A DNA stretch of 64,000 nt from positions 305,572,740 to 305,636,739 of the forward strand of contig CM040120.1 of NCBI GenBank assembly GCA_022559845.1, read 5' to 3'. Of the stretch, positions 1-11,500 are shown piece by piece (position 1 is the first letter of the stretch; each line of letters begins with the position of its first letter). The notes below the pieces were generated by a model that was given only the letters and a program-made list of their open reading frames with translations, was not told the origin of the DNA and made no database searches. Source of the DNA: Amorphophallus konjac (lineage: Eukaryota; Streptophyta; Magnoliopsida; Alismatales; Araceae). Position numbers and translations under genes: made by a program.

Positions 1-1394
1 TTTGTATCTTCATGATCGGGTATACACATTCGGCCCTTGAATAGCATTCTTCCATCTTCGGATATAGAAAAATCCGGTCTTTGTTCAATATTGGCTTTAA
101 TTTCCAGTAAAATTGGGTCATTCTCTTGTAACTTGGCCAAATCCTCAATCAATGTTGGTTGAGCTCGAATATTTACCATGAAACAATTATCTTCCTTAAT
201 GTCAACATCTAAATTCAATTGAGCAAATTGAGGAACAAGGTTAGTCATACTAATCATGAGACTTGATAACATACCAATTGGTTTCCTGCTGAGTGCATCT
301 GCTACAGCATTTGCCTTGCCAGGGTGATATTGAATAGCGAAATCGAAGTCTTTAAGATATTCCAACCATCTCCTCTGCCTCATGTTAAGCTCTTTTTGAG
401 AAAATAAATATTTCAAACTCTTATGGTCCGAATAGACAGTGAACTTTTCTCCATAAAGATAATGACGCCAAATTTTCAAGGTGAAAATAACTGCTGCTAA
501 TTCCAAATCATGTACAGGATAATTTTCTTCGTGACGTTTCAATGTCTTGAAGAATAGCAAATCACATTTCCATCTTGCATAAGGACACACCCTAAGCCAA
601 TTCAAGATGCATCCGTATATACTTCAAATCCAGCACCCTCTATTGGTAGTGACAAAACAGGGGCTGTTGTAAGATGATTCTTAAGATTTTAAAAACTCTT
701 TTCACAGTCCTTCGACCAGATGAAAGGATTTTCTTTTCTGGTAAGTCTAGTTAAAGGAACCGCGATCTTTGAAAGGTCCTTTATGAATCTTCTATAATAA
801 CCTGCTAGACCCAAAAAGCTTCTAACTTCAGATATAGTCACTGGTCGGCTCCAATCTCTGACCGCTTCTACCTTAGAAGGGTCCATAGTAATTCCCTTTT
901 TTGAAATAATGTGGCCTAGGAATGAGACTTCCTTGAGCCAGAATTCACACTTATTGAGTTTGGCATATAGCTTGTGTTCTCTAAGTGTTTGCAAGGCTAT
1001 CCTTAGATGGTCTTCATGTTCTTCTTTTGTCTTGGAGTATATCAGGATATCATCGATGAAGACGACGATGAACTGATCTAAATATGGCTGGAAGACACTA
1101 TTCATAAGTTGCATGAATGTTGCTGGGGCATTAGTTAACCCAAACAGCATTACCACGAATTCATAGTGGCCATAACGACTTCGAAAAGCCGATTTGTAGA
1201 TGTCCTCTTCTTTGATTCTAAGCTGATGATAACCTGATCTTAGGTCAATCTTAGAAAAATATTCTGCTCCCGAAAGCTGATCGAAGAGCTCATCAATACG
1301 CGGCAATGGGTATTTATTCTTGATTGTAAGTTGATTCAATCGTCGGTAGTCAATGCATAACCTGAGAGAACCATCCTTCTTCTTGACAAATAGA
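1..1394 (-). pseudogene. gypsy A pol: reverse transcriptase and RNase H, broken
   Basis: On the minus strand, 1394 to 689 encodes the RT core: [10 protein letters not shown] at the start, the palm strand with the catalytic FIDDILIYS, and the [11 protein letters not shown] thumb/connection motif. The frame closes with TAA near 689. RNase H follows (TDAS at about 620, then the YGEKF and VADALSR blocks near 450 and 300), with an extra TGA and a frame change near 540. The last 300 bases correspond to the linker towards integrase. Its upstream half lies at 3494-5221, separated by the LTR at 1400-3488. Codon use is AT-richer than in gypsy B. The family assignment is secure; activity is excluded by the breaks. 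Confidence 0.9.
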
Positions 1395-1399
1395 ACCAG

Positions 1400-3488
1400 T
1401 GACGCGGGACGGGGACCGACACGGACTAAGACTCACAAAAGACTCTAACTGAGGCCGGCAGTAGCACGCTCAAGGGTCGCCAAGTGGCTGACCACCGTGA
1501 TATCCCACAGAATGAGGGACGTCTCTCAACAGAAACTCCGACCTCGGCCGTCCCAAGGAGGGAAGCGCACGTGTCTAGGCGTATAGTCGACCTCCAAAGA
1601 CAAGGGGAGTCGAGTCCTAGCTCGGTGCTCGACTAGTGCTAGGGATGGATGCTCTCACTCACGATCCGCGGTGATGGCAATAAGTGGCTAGGCACCTACC
1701 CTCTCTCACGCGGCATAATCAATCACATACTAAAAGAGCAAGTAAAAGGAGGGGAGTCGGAGCGCGTACCTCCACGCCTAGGCGTGGGGAAGGAACCCCG
1801 GCCGTGAACCAACAACCCCGATACACCAGAGGTCAATAAAATACAACCCAATAACGGCCCACTCCTCGCAGGGAGGTAAAAGGCTACAACCAATACGTTC
1901 GGGGCTGCCGGACACGGGTTGACGGGCTGCACTCGGTGACGGGTCGGCCACGAGGAGGTTCGGGTGCAACGTTGCAGAAACCGGTGTCGCGCGCGCCTGG
2001 GCGGAGGGGGGGTCTCACGGGCTGATACGACGCCCGTTTGAGGCACCGTCAGAGAGGACGCGTCGCTGACTGTTGGAGGAACGCTCCGGCCAAAGGGGGC
2101 GCGCTGGATCCGCCGGTGGTGACCGTGGGCGCTGCTGAAAGTCAGATCAGGTTCTGTGGGCGCAGAACTGCGCTCGCCGACGGTAAAATCTGGAAATCGG
2201 CCTTCTGGTGCCCGAACAAGTCCGGGCCGGTTGGGGGTGAAAGCTGACTGGCAGAGATCACCCTCGGCCAAATGGCGCTGGCAGACGACGCCGGTGCGAG
2301 CCGCAGGAGTCGCTGAAAGTCGGGGCTGGTTCGCTGGGCGGACTGGGCAGACGCGCTGGCGCAACCCCACGAGATCGACCGCCACGGACGGTGACGATGT
2401 CAAAACGCGACGCCGTCGGCGGCGTTGGAAAGTTGACTCGGAGATCTACGAACCCTGAAGAAACCAGGGCAAAAGACGCAGCGTGGAGGCCTGGGGAAAA
2501 TTCGCAATCAGGGCCTCCCCGCTGGGCGAGCAGAGAAAGTGGTGCTGGCGCAGGTCGGCGGAGAAAATCGGTACGGGCAGTGCCGATCTCCGATTGATGC
2601 AAAATGGGCGCCGACGCGAAGCTGATCCGCAGACGTATCTCCAGAAAATAGGTCGTGGCAAAACTCGTCCAGGAAGGGGGCGCGAGCTCTGCTACAAGTC
2701 GGGGCAGAAATCTGGAATCACGAACACGAACCGTTGAGGAAGAAGATGAGGATAAGAGGGAACCCCGGAGTCCACCGAGGGCTGAGGCGTCACACCCCGC
2801 CGTTCTCCCGTCGCAGGAGCAGAAAGAGAGAGAGAGAGAAGGGCGCAAAAAGCTTTGCACAATACTCACTTGTATTCAAATTCATGTGTAAACTGTAATC
2901 GGTACAAGGTGAGAACTACTTATAGGGGATGGGAAAACCCTAATCTAACTAGAAGGGAGGGGTGCGCCCAGCTCCAAGGAGAGAAAGGCGGCCCAAATTT
3001 CAGCAAGCTTAGAAAATAGGAAAGGAATCTAAGTGGGATAAGGAAGGGGTGGAGTTGGGGAAAGGAGGAGAGGGGAAAAGGGGAAGGGAGAGGGGAGCGC
3101 CCCCCACCTTCCCTAGTAGAACTAGGAAGGGGGGGGGGGGCGGCTGCCTCCTCCTCCTCTAGATGGGGAGGGGGCCGCCCCCTAAACCCTAATGGGCCTC
3201 TTTTAAGTGGGCTTCAAGCCCCAATAAGCCCCTGACCCAATAACAAGATCCATTACCCCACAAAGCAACCCAATTGGCCACTATATGGCCCAATAAGTGC
3301 CCAAACAATAAGATGTCCACGCAGGGACCAAAAGACAAGGCCCACAAGGCCTGAGCAAGTCCAGACTGAGGCCCAACATGGCCTAAACATGATGAAAAGA
3401 TAACTAGAAGGTGCCGCCGTCGCCGAGCCACAAGGAGGTAGCGGTGTGCCGGGTGCTCCGTCGAGGATAGCGCCGTGTGTCCTCACCA
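1400..3488 (-). mobile_element. probable solo gypsy LTR inserted in gypsy A pol
   Basis: The RT motif of the host element is split between PWGA (right) and VLFVKKK (left). The 2,089 bp in between start with TG, end with CA and are flanked by a perfect 5-bp duplication ACCAG (1395-1399 and 3489-3493). On the minus strand a TATA-like CCTATAAGTAG lies at about 2927-2937 and the LTR ends in CCCGCGTCA, like the LTR end of element C. No coding domain is recognisable, and the short reading frames inside look incidental to its high GC content. A solo LTR from recombination is the simplest reading; a non-coding non-autonomous element is the alternative. Confidence 0.75.
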
Positions 3489-3493
3489 ACCAG

Positions 3494-5221
3494 CGCACCC
3501 CAAGGGGATGTGCTAGGTCTGATAAAACCCTTGTCTAGAAGTTCCTGTAATTGCTTCTTTAATTCCTTGAGCTCTATGGGGGACATCCTGTAAGGGGCTA
3601 TAGAAACAGGTGCTGCACCTGGAATGAGTTCAATGGTAAAGTTTACTTCCCTCTCGGGCGGTAAACTAGGTAGTTCGGATGGGAATACGTCAGGGAATTC
3701 ATTTGCAATAGGAATGTTTGCTAGGATAATTTCCTTAGATTCGGTGACAATGACTGAAGCAAGAAAAACTTCACATCCTTTCGAGATAAGTTTGCAGGCG
3801 TGTAGAGAAGATATAATAGTAGGATGCTTCTTATATTTGATGCCAAGAAAGGAAAATCTTGGAAGACCGGGCTTTCGGAAAGATACAATTTTATTTCGGC
3901 AGTTGATGTAAGCCTCATGGTCTACAAGTCAATCTACCCCTAAAATGGCATCATATCCTTTCATGTCAAGGCATACTAAGTTTGCGGGGAGATTGTGTCC
4001 TTCTACCACTACCTCACAATCAGGATAATAGTTGGTAAGCTTAGTTCCAGATCCTAAAGGTGTAGTAATAGCGAGATCTGAAGGTAGGGGAACTGATGCA
4101 GTTGGTAAGGTTTTTGCAAAAGTGGTGGAGATAAAAGAATGAGAAGCACTAGTATCAAATAGCACGAATGTAGGACGAGAACAGATTTGAAGAGTACCTT
4201 CCATGAGCCCATCATTTTGATCCCTGGGTGCTTCTTCTTCATCTATAACTGCATTGAGGCGAGCCTGCCTCCTACGTCCTCCATTATTTGATTGGTCTTT
4301 CATAAGGGGGCAATCTGGCACACGATGCTCCCTACTTCCACAGCGCAAACAAGCACCTAGGCGCTTCCAGCATTCTTCAGCCGAGTGGCCGAATTTCTCA
4401 CAAAAGGTGCACGCTGAGGCGACTTGCTCCTTTTCTTCCTTCACCTTTTTACTACTCTTTTGAGAATTTCCACCATCCCCGTTCCTTGGTCTTTTCTTAT
4501 TATCACGGCTTTTGTATGGTTCCGTGATACTGAACTTCTCATTCTTATAATGCCGATCAGAGCGCCGGCTAGATTCTTCTCCCTTTCCTTTCAACCTTTC
4601 GACCTTCTCTAAGGTCCTCTCGCATAAATATGCCCTTTGAACCATCTCCGCATAAGTGCGAATATTCTGTGTCCCCAGTTGTTGAATGAAACCGGGCCGT
4701 AACCCGTCCATAAATCGGTTTGCTTTTAATAAATTTGTACTAATCAAATGTGGTGCATACGGTGCTAGTCTTGAAAACTGCAACTCATATTCTGCCACGG
4801 TCATCATCCCTTGACGAAGGGAGGCAAACTCCATAGCCTTCCTTTCCTTTACATGCTCGGAGAAATATTTGGCACGGAATAAAGTGAGAAAAACATTCCA
4901 TGTATGTGGCGCATCGGCTGGAGGTGCCGGAATCGATTTCCACCAAGTGCGAGCATCCTTGTTTAATTGGAACGTAGCTAGATGAACTTTCTCCTGATCA
5001 GTGCATTGAATAACATCAAATATCCTATTCATCTCGTCGATCCAATTTTCTGCTTCGTCTGGATTGGAAGATCCATAGAAACGCGGAGGATTTAGACTCC
5101 GAAAATTGCGATGAAGGTCTCCTGCCCTTGCCCCCGCACCACCTTGTGCTATAGTTTGCAGTGCCTGGGTGAGGCCGGCAACAGTTTGTTGCATACCGTC
5201 CCAATCTACGCGATGAGCCAT
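3494..5221 (-). pseudogene. gypsy A gag-protease and start of RT, broken
   Basis: I take the start at 5221 (MAHRVDW), not at the upstream ATG at 5290, because gag-like sequence begins there. Order: retrotransposon gag domain (WIDEMNRIFDVIQC, WWKSIPAPP, MTVAEYELQFSRLAPYAP), a basic linker, two CX2CX4HX4C zinc knuckles (CTFCEKFGHSAEEC and CLRCGSREHRVPDC), then the aspartic protease. The protease active site reads FDTSAS, where family members have DTG or DSG, so a catalytic-loop Gly is replaced. The frame stops with TGA at 3929-3931 after DAILGVD, where a Trp codon is usual, then continues without frame change through the protease-RT linker (EFPDVFPSELP) to the insertion at 3488. Confidence 0.9.
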
Positions 5222-5438
5222 GATAAGAATAATAAGGTACCTGAGAGAAAATAACAACTTGTTATTTCTCATGAAATTGGAATGAATCAAAATAATTCTT
5301 AAAGCTAATTAGCTATCTTATCCCGGGTTCTACCCAATCCTCACATGGGTGTGGAATTTTTCCTTAGTTCATAGGTAGGGGTCCTTAACCTTGGACTTAC
5401 CCTATGACATGACTCTTTTCCTTAAGTCCTGAGATTTA

Positions 5439-5451
5439 GGCTCTGATACCA
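5439..5451 (-). other. primer binding site of gypsy A
   Basis: The minus strand reads TGGTATCAGAGCC, complementary to the 3' end of initiator tRNA-Met, seven bases inside the LTR edge at 5459. This fixes the element's orientation and marks 5459-8193 as the 5' LTR. Confidence 0.9.
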
Positions 5452-6927
5452 ACTTAACTGTCACGTCCCGAGTCTTTAATTACAGCGGAAGACTCGGTCG
5501 GGGAGTGCGAACAGCCGGCATGGTAAGCCTCTTGCAAGCAAGAATCAATCAGAGCGCAAGACAATCACACAAGTAAATGCAATTGCACAAGATTTAATCA
5601 AACTTTAACTTTATTTCATAATGCTCAATATTCAAGATACAATCACTAATTTGATTTCCATTCTAGTAGACTCAAGAAAAAGGAAAATTACATTGACTCA
5701 ATCTAGACACTTTAACTTCCTAAGTCTTTACTCTCATCTTTATAACACTTTCACTCGCTTCCGGACCCGCTACTAGTATAGCCCGAATCCGAATCCGAAC
5801 TATTTCCATCTCCTGAAAATCATTGAACAATAGGTCATGAGCACACTTGCCCAGTAGGTATCTTCGTATCAACATGAAGGCACTATTTAAGTAATTATCA
5901 TTTTAGCTCTAAAGAATTAGGTAAAATCATGCAATGCGAATCACTCATGCGATCAAATCAATAGAAACAAGATAATCATGTAAGATAAAATGATCAAGAA
6001 TGAACTAGCAAGAATATAACAAGAACATGATATTGGCCTTGCATGAACAAGAATGTAACGAGATTGTACTAGCAAGCCACATATTCCTCACTTTAGCATC
6101 TTATGCTTAAGAGCAAGTGCTTCGTGAATTTCTGTGGAATATCAAGCAAGAATGTCATGTTGTGCCGTGGATCTTCACTTATTTATAGAAATAGTACTCC
6201 CAGCGCAATGCGACGCTAGTAGCATCATACCCCATGGTTTATAAAATAGTATGTTTCCGGCAATCAGCCGAGGGGACTAGCATAGAGCCCTTGAACACAA
6301 TCAGTGCTCGATCGCATCTTCAGTTATAAATTAAGCTACTTCCACGCATGTAACAGTAAAGTATGGCCAAGAATATAACAAGTTCAGTAATTCCATGATA
6401 AAAATAATCAATGAATGAATGCTTCAACGGATGAACAATATGAGTCAAGAAAGATTTAAACAAGGCTATGCTCTTGGAAATAAATCGGCAGCATAACGGT
6501 ACTTTTCTTAACTCTCATTCGTTATCTTACGTCAATTTAAGCAATATGATAAGTTCTAGATCATCAAGGTATGTCTAGAATCATTGGAATATTAACCCTT
6601 GGTCAATCCTTGGGTTAACATATACAAGCTATGTAACGGTCAGGGTCATACTTATAGAATTTGACTCTATTGACAGAGAGAGATATATAATCTATGTGAA
6701 ATCACGATGAAAACTCCGTTTTACAAGTCATGCTTTATAGTATAAAACTATACATTTAGGCTTTATGAAACTAGCAAAACTCAAAATAAAAGTGAGATAT
6801 CAACCATGCAATACCTAATATGAACGATCTGATAATCATGAAATCAGGTTGCTACTTAGATATCTAGGAATAAACATAGGTAATAGTGGCATGATATATT
6901 CTGCCTAGGGTTGCCAGTACACAGATT

Positions 6928-7111
6928 GTAACGGTCTAGAGTCAGGGCGTCACAGTGAATATGACGGTCTGTCGAGGAGCCGTTACATGAAAGCAACGCG
7001 TCTGTCTTGGCGCGTTATTATCAACAGAGGAAAATAAGATATACAGAGACTGTGACGGATCATGGTAGGCGCGTTACATTCAAGTGACGGTCCTACTGGG
7101 ATGCGTTACAG
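6928..7111 (-). repeat. inverted-repeat cluster in gypsy A LTR leader
   Basis: Five or six short units begin with an AACG or GACG motif and end with its complement, for example AACGCG...CGCGTT near 6996-7020 and GTGACGG...GCGTTAC units near 7050-7110. The stems are less perfect than in gypsy B. The cluster starts about 550 bp downstream of the TATA box, inside the predicted transcript. Confidence 0.6.
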
Positions 7112-7660
7112 TGTCTGCTAACAAAAAATAAATAAGAAACCTAAGAGGTCAATTCACATCATGTCTATAATCAAAATATCATGAGTTTCTTAGATATGAC
7201 AACGAAGTAAAGGTCTTCTACATGCATAGGTAATTGTGAGTAGATGAACAACATGTTATAATCCTCTCTTATTAGGGCTAAGGGATGCATGATATGCATG
7301 GAACTATCAAAACATGGAATCAATGATCTATCATGCATGAAAAAAACCCATAAAACCAGAGGCTCTTTGTCCTATCAAGTTCTTTTTGCCGTTCATGAGA
7401 TAACCTACCTCTTACTTAGGTTGAAGTTTCTGGATTTGGTTGAGAAACCAGCCCTAGTTCTTCACCTTCCTTTGTGACTTTTCCAGCTACTTCCTTGGGC
7501 TCTAACTCCACGCTCTCTTGACCTAGAGATGTGAAATTTGGAGGGGAGTTAGTCTAGAGTATAATGAACAAAAATTTCTAAACAACTTACCCGAAATAAT
7601 GACTCCTTACCTTACTTCTTTTCGTCCAAAAAGTAAGGGTCGCACAGTTCAAAACTATGC

Positions 7661-7671
7661 CCTATTTATAG
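7661..7671 (-). promoter_or_regulatory. TATA box of gypsy A LTR
   Basis: The minus strand reads CTATAAATAGG, about 525 bp from the LTR start at 8193. This is a usual position for an LTR core promoter. It divides U3 (right) from the transcribed R/U5 (left). Confidence 0.6.
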
Positions 7672-8193
7672 AGTTTCGGTTAGGGTTTGGGGATTAGATC
7701 GTTTCTAGAGTCCTTATTCCACTAAATCCTTATCACTAAGAGTCCTTAGAATTATTACAATCCTTCCCAAGTCGATCCAAAGTGGATAGGAACCTCAAAT
7801 TACAACCTTTTCATGAGTTCCTTTCTTCACGGAACCAGCAGGAATGTAACGGTCGAATGCCCCCGCGTCATTTGGCTGTGGCGATCTTACGATAGACCGT
7901 TACAGTCATCGTAGCTTAGAGTTTCAATTTATGAAAACTCTCTTGTTAATTATCCAAATCATTATCTTATAGTATTAGTATTTATCCTTAATATCCGTGG
8001 ATAGACTTAATTACCTTCTAGAATGTGGGCCTAACTTAATGGGCCTGAGTTAAAACCTTTTGGACTTTAATTAAGTGGTTTGGGTTAATTGATTAACACA
8101 ATTTTGGCCTTATATTGATTATTTAGCCCAATTAATGCCAGAATATTATTTAAATAACTAGAAATTACTTTTATAAATTTTGGGGGCTCTACA

Positions 8194-9035
8194 ATATATA
8201 TATTATTTTTATAAAAATAAGTCATTGACGTGGTCTATCAGGCGGACACATTTAGAGATGCAGTCCCTATTTGCACCGTAATCATAAACAGAACCCCGTT
8301 TTCGATGGAAAAACCCTAAACAGTGATATCCAGTCCATGATCATTGAAATACTTGCAATATAGTCCCTAAAAATTAGGGAAAACGATGTAAGAAGAGAGT
8401 AGACATACAGATGAACATGTTTGAACCATTAATTTGATATTTAGCCTGAGAGATCACCTACCTTGAGTTGATTAAGGAATAAGAGGAAGAAGAACGATGA
8501 CTCCACCAAAAACTCAAAGAAAGTCCACGATTTTTCTTCCTAAATCGATCCTCCCACACCTAGAAGCCTTCTCTCACGAGCTAAGGTCGACTAGGGAGGC
8601 TATGGGATCCTATTTATAGGATTTCTCCCTCCTAGAGTCCTAGTTTAGATTAATGAACCCTAGATAGAATTAAACTCTAAAATTTTTGATTTTTATCTAT
8701 ATCTAGGCCACCTAACACGAGGTAAACCCTAATTAGGCTAGGGTTTCTATAGAGAACGACCTAATCCTTATTGGGTTCCAATTAATTTTGATTTAAGGCC
8801 CATTTGGGTGAGTTCTACCTTATTTAATTCATTTAGAATTTGGGGCTTTTAATAACTCTAAATTAAATAATATTATTTAGCCCATTAAGAGTTTTAATAT
8901 TAGCCCATCACTTATTTATAAATTTTTAAATTTATTTATGTAGCTCATTATATTCATATGAAAATTATTCTCATTTTATTCAAGAACAAATTTATTTTCT
9001 CAATTAATAATTAATTTTAAATTCGGGTCACTACA
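8194..9035 (-). repeat. older gypsy LTR fragment
   Basis: The right edge reads, on the minus strand, TGTAGTGACCCGAATTT, a typical chromovirus LTR start, and a minus-strand TATA box (TCCTATAAATAGG) lies near 8609-8621. The left part is missing because gypsy A sits against it. I read this as the LTR into which gypsy A inserted; the remaining part would lie left of the window. ATATA follows both 8193 and 9035, which may be coincidence. Confidence 0.6.
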
Positions 9036-11111
9036 ATATATTTAGGGATGCTTAATTTTTTACTTATGTATGACACTAATCCCAGCCATGTGGCCCATCT
9101 CCCGCCAAACTCAAGACACCCACTAGGTTTCGACATTTCAAAAATGCCGTCATGACTGGCCAACGACAGCAATTGACTCACTATGCGATATGAAAACCCA
9201 CAACCCTTATTGATTTGGCAACTGTGCCGCTCTGTTCGGTTTTTTCAAGTCTATAGACTTTATTACCCCTAGCGCGATTCGCCGGCTATAAAATAGGGTC
9301 TCCACAGTCTCCTCTAGAGATAGAATGTACACATTTGGAAACAAGGGCAACACCACCCCAGCAATGGCTCTTCTCCTCCTCCTCTCTCACCAGGCTGCTC
9401 CTGCACACCCTGTGTGTCCACCACTCCTGAGAGCTCTCCCTCCCTCCTCTTGCTCACTTAAAACTTAAGCATTATAGGGTTCTCCTGGGGCACCTCTATC
9501 CCAGTGAACATTTTTCCTTGCAGGGAGAAGCTCAAAAAGTTCCTCTCAAGGCTCTAGCCGCCGTAGTCAACTCGGAGTAGAAGCTCGGCTTGATCCTCTT
9601 AGGACCCTGGCAAGAAGTTCTTAGGCAGTCAGCCAAGTTTCACCAACAAGAAGGTGCCCCAGCTACATCCGTTGGAAGATGGTCTGAATCCCAGAGGTCC
9701 CCGAGGGTAGGGCTCCACAACAGTCCCTGACATGCTGATACAACTCCTGCGTTGGACCTCGACTTGGCCTTCCTTCCAATGCCAACCTGATGCAGCCCAC
9801 GGGACCATGGTACACGGGCTCTACACTCTGCCGTTGTTGAGGACCTTCAACTTGGTCCTATCTCCCAGAGGACCCGCCTGCCAACCGTTGAAGTTGCAAC
9901 CGCCAAGCCTTGGTCACTGGTTAGGCTTGTCAACGGATTTAGATATTATTTGGATCTGCTTCGAATCCGAGTCCGCATTGGCGGATAATATTTGAATTTG
10001 TATCTGCTTTCTCAGATACGGATAATATCCAAATTTGAATTGGAGTGGATATAGATATCATACTATTTGCTTCATAAGATATTCGTCTATAATATCATAT
10101 ATCATATAGTATGCATATTTTTAATAATATATTATAAAGTGTAAAATTTGATAAGAAATTTATATATATTTTTAGTATTTTTTACTCATTCTTATTCATC
10201 ATCCTAATAAAGCTGAGAACAATCTCATGTAGAATATGTTAAACTTGTGAAGTATTGTGAAATCAGAGCAGATAATTCAAATAATTTGAAATTTTTGTTC
10301 GAATCAAATACAGATAAATAATATCATAATCCATCGGATAATGGATCAAAATTAGATAATTTGAATTTTAAAACCAAGTGGATATAAATAGTCATATATT
10401 CTCTTTGTATCTGCTCTGTTGACATGCCTATCTCCGGTCTGGCCACCTCGAGTTCTCACGCTCACCCAACCCTAGTTCGGGCATGAGACCGAACATATAC
10501 GAGCAAGAAAGATGTCATCTAGAAATGTCACTAGCAACTCTTGACTCAAACTCTTAGCTCCAGAAGCTCTTCTACCTCAAAAGCTTGATCCAAAAGCTCG
10601 GCACCCCCGATGGAGACTCGCTTTCCATTTTCTCAAGCTCTGTATCTCATCCTTGCCTCCTCTTTCTCAGGCTCTGTATCTTGGCCTTCTTATGCCCTAT
10701 TCAAGAGTTGCAGCATACGCAACATTTTGGCACCATTTGTGGGAATCGACCAGAAGTCGTGCCACCGTCGCTTGCAGAGCGAGCCGACATCAGCCCACAG
10801 CACCCCCTCATGCAAGTGGGCAAGTTTGGACCTCTCATGTAGCTAGGCGCATGTACAGGGGGAAACTTCATGACTCAGAAGACTCGCCCCAAGCCCTACC
10901 AAGCATCTGAGGAGAGGCTACAGGCTCTAAGAGCAGCACTCATTGATATCGACCCTCAATGCTATAGTCTTGTACTAGTAGCCTTGTCTAATAAAAGGTA
11001 CTAGTGTCTCTCCCAACTTAGAGCACAGGCATCTTTCACCTCTTCTTTTTGCTTCATTTCACTCATGTATACTTACATTAAAAGATCATTATCAATAAAG
11101 TTTATTGTCAC
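9036..11111 (+). mobile_element. degraded Tat-like gypsy leader/LTR region (tentative)
   Basis: No coding domain is visible. A plus-strand TATA box CTATAAAATAGGG lies at 9286-9298. A PBS-like TTTGGCACCATTTGTGGGA lies near 10726-10744, resembling the sites that follow the 5' LTR of Tat/Ogre-type gypsy elements. An AATAAAGTTTATTG stretch lies near 11093. LTR borders could not be fixed. A MITE interrupts the region at 9922-10430. The minisatellites that follow fit a Tat-type element, which often carries tandem repeats in untranslated parts. This is inference only. Confidence 0.4.
9922..10430. mobile_element. AT-rich hAT-like MITE
   Basis: 509 bp with imperfect terminal inverted repeats: left TAGGCTTGTCAACGGA, right (reverse complement) TAGGCATGTCAACAGA. 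The flanking 8-mers TCACTGGT and TCTCCGGT match at six of eight positions, consistent with an aged 8-bp hAT duplication. The interior repeats GGATATTATTTGGAT-like words and has no coding frame. Confidence 0.6.
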
Positions 11112-11500
11112 TAGTATTAGCCTAGCTGACGGAGAGGCAACCCATTGTGCCATAGCCCTAGTGGCCCCTCCTTTGTTGCTAGTCTGCCCTTGCTAACGAA
11201 GAGGTGTCCCATTGTGCCATACCCCTAGTGGCCCTACCTTTATTGCTAGTTTCGCCTAGCCAACGGAGAGGTGACCCATCATGTCATAGCCCTAGTAGCC
11301 CCGCCTTTGCTGCTAGTCTTGCCTAGCTGACAGACAGGCGTCCAATCATTCTATAGCCCTAGCAACCCTGCCATTTCTACTATTCTGGCCTAGTCAACGG
11401 AGAGGGGACCCATTGTGCCATAGCCACAGTGGCCACGCCATCTTTCGACTAGTCTGGCCTATGTGACAATTGACGACCGATCATGCCACAACCCTCATTG
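11112..11500. repeat. minisatellite, about 67-bp unit, 5-6 copies
   Basis: Each unit carries GACGGAGAGG, CCCATTGTGCCATAG, CCCTAGTGGCC and GCTAGTC in the same order. The GCTAGTC words fall at about 11180, 11246, 11313, 11379 and 11449, a period of 66-70 bp. Copies have diverged by scattered substitutions. No coding role is apparent. Confidence 0.85.

Larger units (their letters stand above)
1..8193 (-). mobile_element. Ty3/gypsy retrotransposon A (chromovirus type), incomplete
   Basis: Minus-strand LTR retrotransposon. Reading leftward it has a 5' LTR (5459-8193), a tRNA-Met type primer binding site (5439-5451), gag with two zinc knuckles, protease, reverse transcriptase and RNase H. It leaves the window before the integrase and 3' LTR. 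A second LTR is inserted in pol at 1400-3488. Several in-frame stops and a frame change in RNase H show it is dead. It appears to have inserted into an older LTR, since 8194-9035 looks like a different LTR of the same orientation. Confidence 0.9.
5459..8193 (-). repeat. 5' LTR of gypsy A
   Basis: 2,735 bp bounded by TG and CA. On the minus strand it opens with TGTAGAGCCCCCAAAA and closes with GGGACGTGACA. It contains a minus-strand TATA box at 7661-7671 and, downstream of it, a cluster of inverted repeats (6928-7111). One more motif of the same kind lies upstream near 7848-7905. No protein-coding frame of note. The partner LTR is outside the window, so age cannot be judged. Confidence 0.85.

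Noticed and set aside
1723..2869. Several overlapping frames of 60-226 codons on both strands
   Set aside because: They lie inside the GC-rich solo LTR and show no family motif.
5459..9035. One single LTR spanning both TACA-ended segments
   Set aside because: Each segment has its own LTR-type start (at 8193 and 9035) and its own TATA box at a normal distance, so two LTRs are the better reading.
10725..10745. A tRNA gene near the PBS-like sequence
   Set aside because: Only a PBS-length match is present; no cloverleaf can be formed in the flanks.
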